Assembly: GCA_964007475.1 (NCBI GenBank)
Contig: OZ023273.1
Location: forward strand, 63,808,108-63,872,107
Reading direction: 5' to 3'
Length of the DNA stretch: 64,000 nucleotides
DNA from: Hybos culiciformis
Lineage: Eukaryota > Arthropoda > Insecta > Diptera > Hybotidae
Position 1 is the first letter of the stretch. Every line of letters begins with the position of its first letter. This document shows, piece after piece, positions 38,316-50,496 of the stretch. A model generated the notes under the pieces. The model did not search any database. It was not told where the DNA came from and saw nothing but the letters and a program-made list of their open reading frames with translations. Both the position numbers and the translations under genes were made by a program.

Positions 38316-41162
38316 TTAAACAACATTGTGTTCTATTTCATCATCACTACTTGTACATGATTGACCTTTTGCACAGCCTAATTTTTTTGAACTATCGCAG
38401 ACAATTTTTAATATTGAACGTTTCTCTGAAGCATTATTATTATCAATACTATTAAGATTAAGTGTTGCAGCATTAATACTATCAGCAGTTGATTTATCAC
38501 TTAAAGCATCATCATCTTCAATATAACAATTAACTGTAATATTTGGCAAATTTCGTCCATATGATTCTTTTGAATCTGGATAACCATTTTTCAAATAATG
38601 ATTTTTATCTAAATCAATTAAAAATGTTCCAACAACAGTATGTGAATGTAATATTTTAGTTTCTGTTGTAGTTAATGAGTATGTTGGAACTTTTTTACTA
38701 TTATTATTATTATTATTATTATTATTGTTATTATTATTATTTATATTAATGTTTTTATAATGAATGTGCGGTTTTTGTGACAATTTAATAATTTGATGTT
38801 GATTTTGTCGACATATTATTTTACGTTTATTTAATTTACGATCTTTTGCTCTTGGATCTAAATTGAAAATTCGTTTGACACCGCATCTAACACGTTTATT
38901 ACGATATGCGAAAATAATTGGTGAACTTAAATTACTTAACAAAACGGCAAATATCGCCAACTGGTTACTAAAGTTTGTTAATTTATTTACATTTTCTTCA
39001 AATAATACTATAATGCCATATGGTAAATATGAGACTAGAAACATTATTATGACTAGAATACTAATACGTGCTGCTCTCGATTCTTCACGATATTTAAATA
39101 ATGAGGATGCATTAGATAGCCGATGACGAATTGATGTCATATAACTTAAAGCTCTATGAGAAGTATGATTATGATGCATTAATCTGGGTAAATGTAAATC
39201 GTGACATTGATGTAAGGAATGTTGATTTTGTATAATATCACTGAGAGAGCCATCACTGCTACGCTGATATTTCCGTAAATTAGGCGAAGAATGTACTTGC
39301 CTCATATTATTTTCAATTTGTTTTGAATCTGATAAATTATGTGATGAACCATCTAATGAACCAGATACACCAAAATCTCGACTATTAAATGGTTTTTTAA
39401 TTTTATAACAATTACTGTCAGGTGACAATTCTAATGAAATTGTATTTTGATTACGATCTAAGCTATTTGTCTGATTATTTATTTTCATCTGTGGCACTAA
39501 TAACAATTGATTTGATGCATCATCTTTTTCAACTTGTATTCGAGAATCATTACTATGTGTTTCACAGCTCAAATTTATCGAGGAAGAATTTATATTATTA
39601 TTACTATTAATGCTTAAATGATTCGATGGTTTAATTTTATGTAAATTAACTTGATTACTATTATTGTGAGTAGATAAATTAAGAGCACTTTGGAGTAAAG
39701 GTGAAGAACCATTTTGTCGCATCCGCAAACCATTCTCTCTTGCTTCAGTAAATATACGCCAATACATGAAGCTAACAAATATGAATGGTAATAATATCAC
39801 AAAAATGAAATAAATATATGAAAAAATTGTATCATACAAATTTTGTTTTTCAGTGACAAATAAATCATCAGATTCATAATTTGTTTTAGTATTTCGAATT
39901 AAAATTTCTTCTGAAGTGACAATTGTTTCTCGAAGTGCTGACAACACACCAAATATTAATCCTAAAAACCAGGCTAATGTAATTAAAATCCATGCTCTCA
40001 TGCCAGACATTCTAGAATGATAACGTAATGGATCTGTAACTGCACACCATGTATCTGTTACTATTAATAAAACAGAAAGTACACCTAATGCTGTGACAAG
40101 GTCAAGCGACCAACATCTTTCTTTATTTTGTATTTCTAATATTCTATCATTAAATTGTTTTAAATTATTCTTCTTATTAATATTACTGCTACCAGCAATG
40201 TCATCATCATCATCATCATCATGACTGTTTTCAATATTCAAATATTCACTGAAATCAAAATTTTTGTTATTGACCCCAAAATTAGTATATTCTTCTTGTT
40301 TAATCTTATCATCGTCATCGTCATCATCATCATCATCATCATCATTGTCTTTTTCCCATTTTTTAATAAAATATCTTTTTTCCACTATGGTATCTTTATA
40401 GTAACTAGTTTTGATATTTTTTCTATGCGTGGGAATATTAAAATTTTTCTCATTGTAATCATGTTCATCATTAATATCTCGGTTATATTTTCCACCACCA
40501 CCATTATTATTGCCACCATTAATAATGTTAGTAGTAACAATATCATGATAAAATTTATAATTTTTTTTATTATTTGCTATTGATGTTGTTGTTGTTGTTG
40601 CCGCCGCCGCCGCCGACATAATATCCGCTTTTGTAATAACGAATTTTTCATGCTGTTTATTATCTTCTTCCTCTATTTCTTTAACATTTTCTATTTTATT
40701 AAATTTTAATTTTTGTTCAATTTCTTTATTATTATTAGTATCGCAATCATAATGATTTCTACATTTTAGTGAAATTTCTTTATAATTATTTATATCATTA
40801 TTATTATTATGATTTATTAATTCAATATTTTGTAATAATTTTTGCTGTTCTTCTTGTTGTTGTTGTTGTTGATTTTCGATTGATGATGATGATGATTTTC
40901 TTAATTTTAATTCAAAATTATTAAATTCATATGTTTTATTTTGAATTTTTTCATCTAATTTTTCATATTTATTTGTATTTGATTGTAAGAATAATGTTGG
41001 TGCCAAAACTAAACAACCACATATATTGACAATTAATAAATTTATAACAAATCGATTTGCAGTTGTTCTCAAACTTGGTGTAATCCAAAATGCACTCAAT
41101 GCTAAACAATTAACAATTAACGATATAATTAATATAAATAAAATTAGGAAATCTATTGCCAT
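38316..41162 (-). CDS. Orphan class A (rhodopsin-like) G-protein-coupled receptor
   Basis: A single open frame of 948 residues holds seven hydrophobic segments: TM1 about 4-26, TM2 about 37-60, TM3 about 350-373, TM4 about 388-410, TM5 about 444-468, TM6 about 697-720 and TM7 about 733-755. Rhodopsin-family marks are present but altered. DRY is DTW (370-372), followed by AVTDPLRYHSRM. TM6 has SYLPYG. NPxxY is replaced by SPIIF (747-751), followed by AYRNKRVRCGVKRIF, a helix 8-like end. The loop between TM2 and TM3 carries about 285 residues of low complexity, with polyGln, polyAla-Thr and two polyAsp runs. Intracellular loop 3 is about 220 residues, Ser/Asn-rich. The C-tail has a polyAsn run. 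Only three residues precede TM1, so an upstream exon may exist: an acceptor-like TAG ends at 41153. I cannot name the ligand or orthologue. It should sit in the plasma membrane, probably of neural cells (inference). Confidence 0.85.
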   Translation of the reverse strand: MAIDFLILFILIISLIVNCLALSAFWITPSLRTTANRFVINLLIVNICGCLVLAPTLFLQSNTNKYEKLDEKIQNKTYEFNNFELKLRKSSSSSIENQQQQQQEEQQKLLQNIELINHNNNNDINNYKEISLKCRNHYDCDTNNNKEIEQKLKFNKIENVKEIEEEDNKQHEKFVITKADIMSAAAAATTTTTSIANNKKNYKFYHDIVTTNIINGGNNNGGGGKYNRDINDEHDYNEKNFNIPTHRKNIKTSYYKDTIVEKRYFIKKWEKDNDDDDDDDDDDDDKIKQEEYTNFGVNNKNFDFSEYLNIENSHDDDDDDDIAGSSNINKKNNLKQFNDRILEIQNKERCWSLDLVTALGVLSVLLIVTDTWCAVTDPLRYHSRMSGMRAWILITLAWFLGLIFGVLSALRETIVTSEEILIRNTKTNYESDDLFVTEKQNLYDTIFSYIYFIFVILLPFIFVSFMYWRIFTEARENGLRMRQNGSSPLLQSALNLSTHNNSNQVNLHKIKPSNHLSINSNNNINSSSINLSCETHSNDSRIQVEKDDASNQLLLVPQMKINNQTNSLDRNQNTISLELSPDSNCYKIKKPFNSRDFGVSGSLDGSSHNLSDSKQIENNMRQVHSSPNLRKYQRSSDGSLSDIIQNQHSLHQCHDLHLPRLMHHNHTSHRALSYMTSIRHRLSNASSLFKYREESRAARISILVIIMFLVSYLPYGIIVLFEENVNKLTNFSNQLAIFAVLLSNLSSPIIFAYRNKRVRCGVKRIFNLDPRAKDRKLNKRKIICRQNQHQIIKLSQKPHIHYKNININNNNNNNNNNNNNNSKKVPTYSLTTTETKILHSHTVVGTFLIDLDKNHYLKNGYPDSKESYGRNLPNITVNCYIEDDDALSDKSTADSINAATLNLNSIDNNNASEKRSILKIVCDSSKKLGCAKGQSCTSSDDEIEHNVV

Positions 41163-43028
41163 AATTAAGACATAATATATGAAAAAAAAAATTAAAATTT
41201 TTATATTTTTAATATTTATTTTGTTTTAGTTTTTAGTTTTATTTTTTTTTTTTATTTCAAAACAAAAATTTGATCATTACTCATTTGTTTATCATATATA
41301 GAGTTTTCATCACAAGTGTGTTAATTTTTGTTAAAATTATAGTTTTTTTTCACACTTTAATATTGTTTTAATTTTGATATTATTTTTTACACTTTTTTTT
41401 TAATTATTATTATTTTTAAAGAGTGTAAAAAATTTCTTTAACTTAATTTTTACCGAAATGTCCAGAAAAAGGGTGTCTATTAGTAAAAATATACTTTTGT
41501 ATTAATTTTTATTTTATTATATTTTTTGTAATCTAGTTTTTATTTTGTTTGTTCTCGTTTTATTTTTTATTTTTGGTCAATAAACAAAAAATAAAAACAA
41601 ACTAGGTAGATAATATTACGTTTAACAAAAATAGTTATTTTTATTTTTAGATTTTATTATTATTATTATTAATAAAAATCTGGTATTTCCACTTAAATAA
41701 TTTATTTATTTTTAACCAAAAATTTTTTTATTATTAAAATTTGTTGAATTTTTTTTTTAATTCTTATTGTTCTTAAAGTTTTTAGATATTTTTTTTTTTT
41801 TGGTTTATTAATTTTCATACAAAAAAAAAAAATTGTTCAAAAATAATCAACATTGAAATTTTTCTTCCACGATCTAAATTATGTTTTATTTTTTTATTTT
41901 TTAATTTTAATTTCAACGTTTAAGATAAATAGTTTTTATTTTGTTAACACACAAAAATTGTTTTTTTTTTTTCTGAATTTTCTATCAGTTGGTTAAAATT
42001 TATTTATTTTTTCTTCTTTTCAAAACCATTAAAATTTGTTATTCTGCAATTCTTTTGTTTTGGTTTTTTTTTTTTTTTGAAGGCAAGATAAAATAAAAAT
42101 TCCCCCGCGCGATAACCAAGTAACGTCAATATCCAATAAATTATTAAATATACAGTTTATAAAAATTAATTATTATTTTTCAATTTATTTTGATTTTTAG
42201 ATACTTGTAAATTTATATATAAATGTATGTATATATATTTATAGTAATTTTTATCTTGTTTTGTTTTTTTTTTTGGTTCAAACTGAAAATAACTACAAAA
42301 AAAATTAAATTTTTTCTTTTACTTATTTTTGTTTATTTATTTTCACAAAAAAAAATTTAGATTAAAACTATATTATTTTATCTACTATTTGTTTATGACG
42401 TCAGTTTTTTTAAGCAAATAATAAAACACTGATTTTGGTATTTTTTATTTTTTTTTAATATTTTTTTACACCATACAAAACTTGTTTATTATGTCTCTTT
42501 TTTTTTGTTTTTTTTTTTTTATTTATTTGCTTGTATTTTAACAGTTAAAATTGGAATCTTTATTTAAATAAAAGAAAATCAGATATATCTTTTTTTTTTG
42601 TTTTTGTTTTTGTTTTTTTTTTTTAATTCAAATTTATATTGCAATTTTCAATAAAAACAGCTTTATGTAAATAAAGATACTTATTTTCTGAAGGTTAAAA
42701 AAAAATAATTTTATTTTTTCTTTTATTTATTTGTGTTATTCAAAGAATCATCAGTATAGTAACTTTTTTAATTTGAATTTAAAAAAAATAAAATAAAAAG
42801 TTTGTGAAAAATTATTATTATTTTTTATTTATTTTTTTTTTTCAGAAAACTTTGTTCCTTGTTTGTTGAAGTAAAAACAAAAAAAAAAATTTAATAATAA
42901 TAATTTTCTGAGTTTAAGATCAACGCGTGACTGAAATTTTTGTTTACAAAAATTTTCTTTTTTTTTTAATAACACTGACTTTTCTTCGTTAAAAAGAAAA
43001 CTAAATAATATGTAAAACTTTTATGTTT

Positions 43029-43060
<32 letters not shown>

Positions 43061-43960
43061 TTGACATAATTGCAATTTATTAATTTTTTCCTTTTATATT
43101 TATTTTTATTTTTTTATTATTAATAAAAATACGTTTATTCTATACGTTTGATCTTCACTCGTTACCGTTCCATTTTGAACTGAATAAGATTTTAATGCAA
43201 CCACACTCTTTTAATTTTTATATATTTATTTTTGAAAGAAATAAAAAAATAAAAAAAAACAACAAAAATATCATCGGAGCATTATGTTTCGTTGTACAAA
43301 AAAAAAAAAAAAATTATTTAAGAAATTGTATTTTGTTTAAAAAAAAAAAAGATACACAGTAAGTGTACTCATTTTCTAGTTTTTTGGTTTGAGATTGATT
43401 AGTTTGAAGAACGATATTTTTTTAATTTTTCATACTATACTATTGTTATTTTTTTTAGTACAGAGAGATAAAAAAAAAAAATTTTAAATCTCTTTTCAGA
43501 GAATTAAATAAATTTTAGAGTAATTTACTCATCGGTTTTAGCGATTTGTAATATATTGATTATTTTTATAATATATTAAAAAAACAACACACACAGTGTT
43601 TAAATAAAATGTTGTGATTTTTTTTTTTGTTTTTAGAACTTAAGTGGCGTACGCCATAAAACAAAAATTGAAAACATGATCCGCGAGAAGGTTTTTTTTT
43701 TATTATTTTTTGTTGTAAAAATGAGTTAACGATTTTCATCGATATATAAACTTGAAATACTTAATTTTTATTATTTTTTTTTTTGTAGGTTCGCCACGAG
43801 ACGGCGTGGGAATCTCTTATGTTTTTTTTTGGGAATATACATATGACCTAGGTATAAATAAATAAAAGAAAAAATGAAAAAAAAGAGAGATCAAAGACAT
43901 AAATTTGTTGTTATTATTATAATAAAGCTTTAGTTTAATGAATTTCGGATGCTTGGCCTT
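41163..43960 (-). promoter_or_regulatory. A-rich upstream region / possible long 5' leader of the GPCR
   Basis: For about 2.7 kb the plus strand is dominated by T runs with few A runs, so the receptor's coding strand is A-rich. Long A-rich 5' UTRs with short introns are common in insect receptor genes. A few GC-containing words interrupt it: CCCCCGCGCGATAACC near 42102, the palindrome TGGCGTACGCCA at 43645-43656, and GTTCGCCACGAGACGGCGTGG near 43790. These could mark promoter or exon sequence. No start site can be fixed. Confidence 0.35.
43645..43656. promoter_or_regulatory. 12-bp perfect palindrome TGGCGTACGCCA
   Basis: A perfect GC-rich dyad sits in an AT-rich neighbourhood about 2.5 kb upstream of the receptor ATG. 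It may be a dimeric transcription-factor site. There is no second copy nearby. Confidence 0.3.
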
Positions 43961-46900
43961 CTATAGAACTATTAATTTTATAATGTTGTTGATAACAAAA
44001 TTATGATGAAAAAGTTCTAGCTTATGTGAGTTTATTTTTACCATCGTCTGCTGAATGAATCTAATGTAAAGAATTTTTTAAGATATTAAGGGAAAAGCTT
44101 TTTTTTTAATACACTTCTTTTTTTTAATTAAATCGACTTCTAAGAATAAATTGCAAGTGTTCTATACTATTCATAGTTTTAAAAGTTTCGATCGGTAATT
44201 TAATTTAAAAAATACTATATAGAGAGTTTACGAAACAGAACAGAGTGATGATCCTCTTAAATTGTAAAAATAATGTAACTTAATTAAAATATAATATAGT
44301 TTATGTCAATACAGAATAGAATAGTTAATAAATATATGTATATATATGTATGTATAGACAAAAATATTTCATAAAATTGATAATTAAGATGTTTGATCTG
44401 TAATAAAAAGGGAACATTAGATAGTTTTATTTTGTTGTCGCAAGTTTTTCCGAATATAGAAATTGGATTCTCCTGGTAGAATGCTACTGTGATAAAGTCA
44501 GTGTCCTATAATTTAATTTGACATTTTGGAAGAGAAAAAAAACTTTCGAAATAAAAATTAGTTTAGAAATCTTAATTGGGATTCAGGTTTGCAATTTTAT
44601 GAAATAATTATGAAATTCGAGTAAAAATTTTGTTTTTATACTTTCAAGAAAATATCTTTTGTTAGCTTTTAGCGTTTTTTTTTTTTTGGTTTGATTTATA
44701 CATTTTGTTATCATATGAGATTTATTTTGGCATATAGAACGTCAAACATATGTATGTACGGATTACGAGTCATATTCAAATTCGAAGAATTATAAGTTTA
44801 CCGAAGAACAACTTATATTTTATGTATATACTTATTTATGTATGTATACGAATATAAATAATAATGTTAATAAAATTTCAGATAAAATAAATTAAAATAA
44901 ATTACCAATGAAGATTATATATAAATATAAATTAATTATCATAAAAAGTATTATAATAAATAAGATTATCTCTAAAATTGTATATAAATATCAAAAAAAT
45001 ATCATAAACATCAATGTTCTTTGAAAATTCACTAACTCCCTCCATTTTTTGTTTCATAATTGAAAAATATCTATAATAAAAAATTACTATAAATTCTCAA
45101 ACCCTTAAAATTCTATGGCTAATCGTTTAAAAGTTATTGACGCTGAATATTGACCTTTTTCATAAAATTGTTCTTAATTTAAAACATAATAACATTATTA
45201 GTTATCTTTTTGGAGTTAGTGTGTTTTCACAGAACGACGACAACGATAATAATAATCTCTTGTCTTATAATTAAATAAATATACCACTGAATTAACAAAA
45301 AATAGGTTTGAAGAACTTAAAAATAACTTCTAAAAATAATTATTATAAGAAATTGGAAAATACCGCATAATGGTGTATGTTTTGGGATTTTTATTTTGTT
45401 CAATTCCCACCTCGGGTTGGAATTTGATTGAATCATTATAAAGTTTGTGACATTTAGAATCACTATAAAATTAAAAAAAATAATTCCATCATTTTGATTG
45501 CAAAAACCTTATTAGCATCACTCTATTGCCAACTCTAATTCGAGGGAACTTCTTAGAATTATTTTTTTGAAGCAACTTTATAGTTTATAATAAAAATTTG
45601 TTAAATGCAAAGTTAGAACGTTGTAATTCTTCTTTATTTTTATTTCTTGAACACATAATTACATGAATTAACTTTTATGTAAGGATAGATTTATTATTAT
45701 TATGAATTTTTTTTTGTTCATAACTAAGTATAAGATTGAAAATATTAGATTGATGGAAAATTTTTTCTAATCATAAAAGTATCAAATATTCACTTTATAT
45801 TTCTATTATATTTAATATTTTTTTATTTTTAAATAAATACATATTAATAAAAATGATAAATAATTATAATAATTCATGTACTAGGAAACTAACTGAAAAA
45901 AAAATATACAATATTCTAAATTTGTATTTAACTAAGATAAGATTATAAAAAGTAATATAATTAAGAAATTATATACATAAATTTTAATATTCTGTAATTA
46001 TATGTACAGTAGGTACAGTTTCATAAAATTCACATTGTTTTTCGGCTTATCGACAAAAAACAATCAAAAATCAGACTATTATTATTATTGTTATAAATTT
46101 TTAAAATATTTAATTAGGTATACATATTCAAATTCATAAATTTTTAAATATAATTAAAAATTTTATGTAATTAAATTGTTGTTAAAATTAAGTTATATAA
46201 TAATTTAATTTCAATTACCTGTATATGCATTATAATAAATTAATAAAGATATTAAAAATAAGATAGAGGTTAGGTATTAATTGTGAATGTACAGTTATTT
46301 TATCTGTATTTAAAGAAAAATGGACCAGGCGAAAATTATCTCCGAAGTGATTTAATAGTGAATTTAAACAAACTACCTTCTTTAGTAAGAGTTTTGGGTC
46401 GGAACTGGAACTAGTAATTTGACTTTTTAGAATTATGGTTCTAGAACTGGAACTAGTTCTAGAACTCTTATTTTTTTAATCAAGCCACTAAGTCTAGAAG
46501 ATCGCTTATGATGCTTGTTACTTAACTTAGTTGCAGTATAGGCGTGCAATAATTTTTGGATCTGAATTGAATCTAATTGTACTGCTTTCTATATTGTTTT
46601 TTATACTTAATTTGATCGCAATGGTTAGTAGTAAATAAAAAAAAAACAAATTTATTATTTTCGAACCAAAGAAATCGAATCGATGACCAGAAAATTGTTT
46701 AACACAAACGTTGTGCACTGAAAAAGTTAAGGCTGACTCAGATCATGAGTTAGTCTGTCTGTTAGTATTAGTTAAGAAATTAAAATATTTTTAGGATTTT
46801 TGTTACTACCTTAAATGAAAATAACTATTTTAATTACATCTCAAATTTTTTGTTAGTAAAGTTAATTTATGTCTTCCTTTTATCCTTATCCCTTTTTTTT

Positions 46901-49740
46901 GTCTAAAGATAGCTTTTCCAGACGGTTGTTTAGTCATAAATTCGAAAATATTCCTATTAAAAATATATTTTTTTTGATAACCAAAGGTTGAACAGATCAA
47001 GGTCTGTAATTTGTCAAATAATCAGGGTTTTCATTCGCAAAATTTACCATTGATATAAAAATAAATACATAATGTTTACAAATAATATTTATATAAAAAA
47101 TTAAAAACAAGATATGAGCAAACTTATTATTAATGCTAAAATAATGTCAACAACATTTCTTCTCGAATTTTATTTTTCTTCGGAAATTTTGAATGTCATA
47201 AAATACAACAACATAAAATCGTGAATTGAATATAATATGTATTTGATATTTTAATAACGTAATAATTATTAATCTATTTAAATTAATAAAATTCTACAAA
47301 ACTTTTTCCACATAAATACAAATAATATCTGAACTTTGGATATTTTTAGATAAAAAAAAAATCATGGGGAGTTTTCGGACTTGTTATATATGGTTAATAT
47401 GTAAACACGCTTTAGTGTAACATTAAATTAATTACGTAAGACATTTTATCTACGTTTTATAACGTACATGATACATTTAAGTCTTGAAATAAATCAATTT
47501 AAGAAAATATAATTTTAATTGATGCTTTCAAAGCGTTAAACTATTGTTGTACCGTTATACCATAGATACGGAAAAAGTTTATTTGATGATTTTGAGCTAT
47601 GAGGAATATAATGGAAAGGTGTGAATAGGTATATTTTTTTTGTCATACCTCAATTGAATATATACGTCACATTTTCATGGTACTTTTGTACTTAAGCCCC
47701 GTTGTCGCATACAGCTGAAACTGAATTATATGTACATTGGCAAATGAAACTAAAACTGAAAATGAATTTCGGAATTCAGTCCTCCACATCAACTGAAACT
47801 GAATTCAATACATTAGCAACTGAAACTGAAAGAAGTACTTTTGACTGTCCTGAATGACAGTCAGTTTCAGCAATAAATTTTTAGTTTAGCCCAAAACATT
47901 TTATGATTCTAAAAAGATCCCAATTTTTGAGTTGAATTCGAAATTGCTTTAAATCTAATATTCATTATGTTTATTTGTGATCACGAAAATGTTTAACCTA
48001 TATAAATAACTAATTGTAAAGTGTAAAAAAAAAAAAAATAATTTCTTTTATTGAACTAAAATTAATTTTATTTTTCGCAGGAAAATTAAAAATTTTAATA
48101 TTTCTATTTTGATAATTATAAGGTTAATATAAAATTATATGATCCCTTAGTGTTTGTGTTTTTAATAATAAATTAATAAAACATTAGTACCTATGTGGAA
48201 AATTACGAAATTTAAATAGGTAGAGAAAGTCTAAAAGAAACTAAAAATTTATATATGATTTCCTTTGTGAATTTATAATGTTATATTAAATTTTAGATTA
48301 GTTAGTTATAGGTTTTTTAAAATATAATTATTCTTTTCCGGAAAAAATAATTTTGAACAATTTTTTTGTAATTTTTTTCTTGCAATTTAAAAAAATTGAG
48401 TACATTAATAAAAAGGGATAAAAAGAAGTTATTTTTCATTATCATATCTACATCAAAATTCATAAAATGAAAAATTAAAGTTCTATGCAGAATTAGGTTT
48501 TATCTACAAATTTAATACGATTACAAAATCGATTGCCTTTCAACTTTTCCCTTACCATTCGTCATAGACATTGAGACATAAATGAAATATTGATCCATTA
48601 TTATAGTTTTTAATAATAATATCTTAAAATTTTATTTCTTTTATACATTAATGCTTAAAAATTAAAACTATACGTACATTATGTACGTATCATTAAATAA
48701 AGTATACATATATATTCATTATATTTAATTTATTACATCTTTTTATTCATCTTTATTCATTAGATAATATAGACGTAACAACATTTATTAATATTATAAT
48801 ATTTTTATGTCATCATATTAATTATTATTTGAAAACATTTATTATTCAAAAAATGATCGAGAATTTAATGACCAAAAAAAAAAGAAGTAAAATTCAATTG
48901 TAAAATCAATTGATCAAAGTTCAACATATTATATACACAAATTAAGTATAAATAACAAAGAATTGAAAATTATGATGCTGTTGTTAGCTGTTGTCAGTTA
49001 CTATACTTGATTTAATAAAATATTAAATAGGTTTGAAATAATTCTATATGCATACAAAAAAAAAATTATATAATTAAAAACAATATTTTTTGAATTCTTT
49101 GCAGTCTAAGAAAAAGTTCATACATAAAAGATTTACAATTAAAACGATAAGAATTAATTAAATTTGGTGCTTAAAATTCATGGCATTTAATTTCAATCAT
49201 TTTCATTTCTACTGAAAAATTAATTAAAGTTTAAAAATATATGCTTGTTTAAATCTAAACACTTTATTTTATTTTGATACGTAATCAGGAAGGCAGGCAC
49301 ATATTTTATAAATCGTTATTATTTGTATTTTGAATCGCATTGCACTAAAAGGGTAATAGAATTAGCAGGCCACAGAATTAAGATAAAAATGCATGACATT
49401 ATACTATACTACATATATATAATTTTGTGAATCATTTGTAAATTTTAATAAACAATCAATAAATATTATGTATTATTGAATATAAAAATGTCTAGATTCT
49501 AAAAAGTCGAATAAATTTGATAAAAAAATCATTTGACATAAAATTATTTAGCAAACAATATTACAAATGACAATTATATTATTTTGACACAATAAATCAT
49601 GTAGTAAAATATTCTGTGGCTCGGGCGTTTGGAATACATATTTTATAATTGGCGCTCAGAGTATTTTGTTAATGATCTATTATTTTTATATTCAATTTTT
49701 GATTACATAATAGTAGATTATTGTATATGTAAACTAAATT
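43961..49740. other. Gene-free AT-rich region
   Basis: No exon is supported on either strand. Two small repeat patches occur: GAACTGGAACTAGT at 46402 and 46444 with TTCTAGAA palindromes, and CTGAAACTGAA-type direct repeats at about 47713-47870. The rest is AT-rich with poly-A/T runs. Confidence 0.45.
47713..47875. repeat. Diverged direct repeats of CTGAAACTGAA
   Basis: A block of about 50 bases (GCTGAAACTGAATT, then TACATTGGCAA, ACTGAAA) recurs in the same order about 78 bases later (ACTGAAACTGAATT, ATACATTAGCAA, ACTGAAA). An inverted GTCAGTTTCAG follows at about 47860. It looks like an old tandem or repeat-derived segment. Confidence 0.55.
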
Positions 49741-49744
49741 TGTT

Positions 49745-50340
49745 ATTAATTAAGAGTTCTGTATACAGAAAAATACATTGACACGAGTCATACATTGACA
49801 CGACATCACGAGACCGAACTCGTTCTGTATTTACACAAAAATACATTGACTCTTGCCAATTTATATCACTCGACCTTCCCCAATACGAACTGGAAGCATG
49901 AAAACATCAATGACGTTGCGGTGACGGCTTTCTTACTCCCAAATCTCGATGACATTCCCATATATATGGCCGCCTAATTCATTGATGACTTTGTTGATCA
50001 CAAAGTCATCGGTAAAAGGAGCAGGTGGAATATATCAAAATGAAACGCTTCCACAATTTTTTTTTTTTCTGGTTTATTCAAAATAAATCAAAAACTAAAA
50101 TGAATTAAAAACAAAAAAATCTGCTATTATTCTTCTTTCTTTTTAAATTAACAGTTATTTTTTCATAGAATTCCGAATACTTTTTTTTGTTGATGACAAC
50201 TTCGTATACATTATCATCGAGAAAGGATCTATTTTCTAATTACTACCAAATGAATTTGTCGCTAATGAAATTTTCAAAGGGTGAAAGTCGATGATTTCAT
50301 TGATGACTTTTGTCATTACTCCTCTAAGTTCCTATTGGGA
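49745..50340. repeat. Repeat-like patch with direct and inverted words
   Basis: The patch is less AT-rich than its flanks. GTTCTGTAT followed by AAAAATACATTGAC occurs at about 49752 and 49822, and ACATTGACACGA is doubled near 49778 and 49794. A hairpin, GATGACTTTGT with ACAAAGTCATC, lies at about 49984-50010, and GATGACTTTTGTCAT recurs at about 50303. These suggest an old transposable element. A 60-codon open frame (49795-49977) lies inside it but shows no known domain. Confidence 0.45.
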
Positions 50341-50344
50341 AAAT

Positions 50345-50496
50345 GTGTATATCAACTTTTGTTTTCTTTTTTTTTATTGTAAATGTATAGCCTATCAATT
50401 TTTGGATTCGCTATCAATTTGTGTATATCAACTTTTGTTTTCTTTTTTTTTATTGTAAATGTATAGCCTATCAATTTTTGGATTCGCTATCAATTT
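50345..50496. repeat. Tandem duplication, 2 x 76 bp
   Basis: The unit GTGTATATCAACTTTTG through GGATTCGCTATCAATTT (50345-50420) is repeated without visible change at 50421-50496, including its poly-T run. Each unit contains the word TATCAATTT twice. The identity suggests a recent duplication, or an assembly artefact. Confidence 0.9.

Noticed and set aside
39422..40583. Plus-strand open frames opposite the GPCR
   Set aside because: They are antisense to a clear coding frame and are rich in Ile and Phe from the reverse of Asn/Asp codons.
46527..46718. 63-residue minus-strand open frame
   Set aside because: The composition matches random AT-rich DNA, with no motif and no exon borders.
49795..49977. 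60-residue open frame (MTRHHETELVLYLHKNT...)
   Set aside because: It is better composed than most, but it lies within a block of direct repeats, has no match to a family I know and no splice or promoter support.
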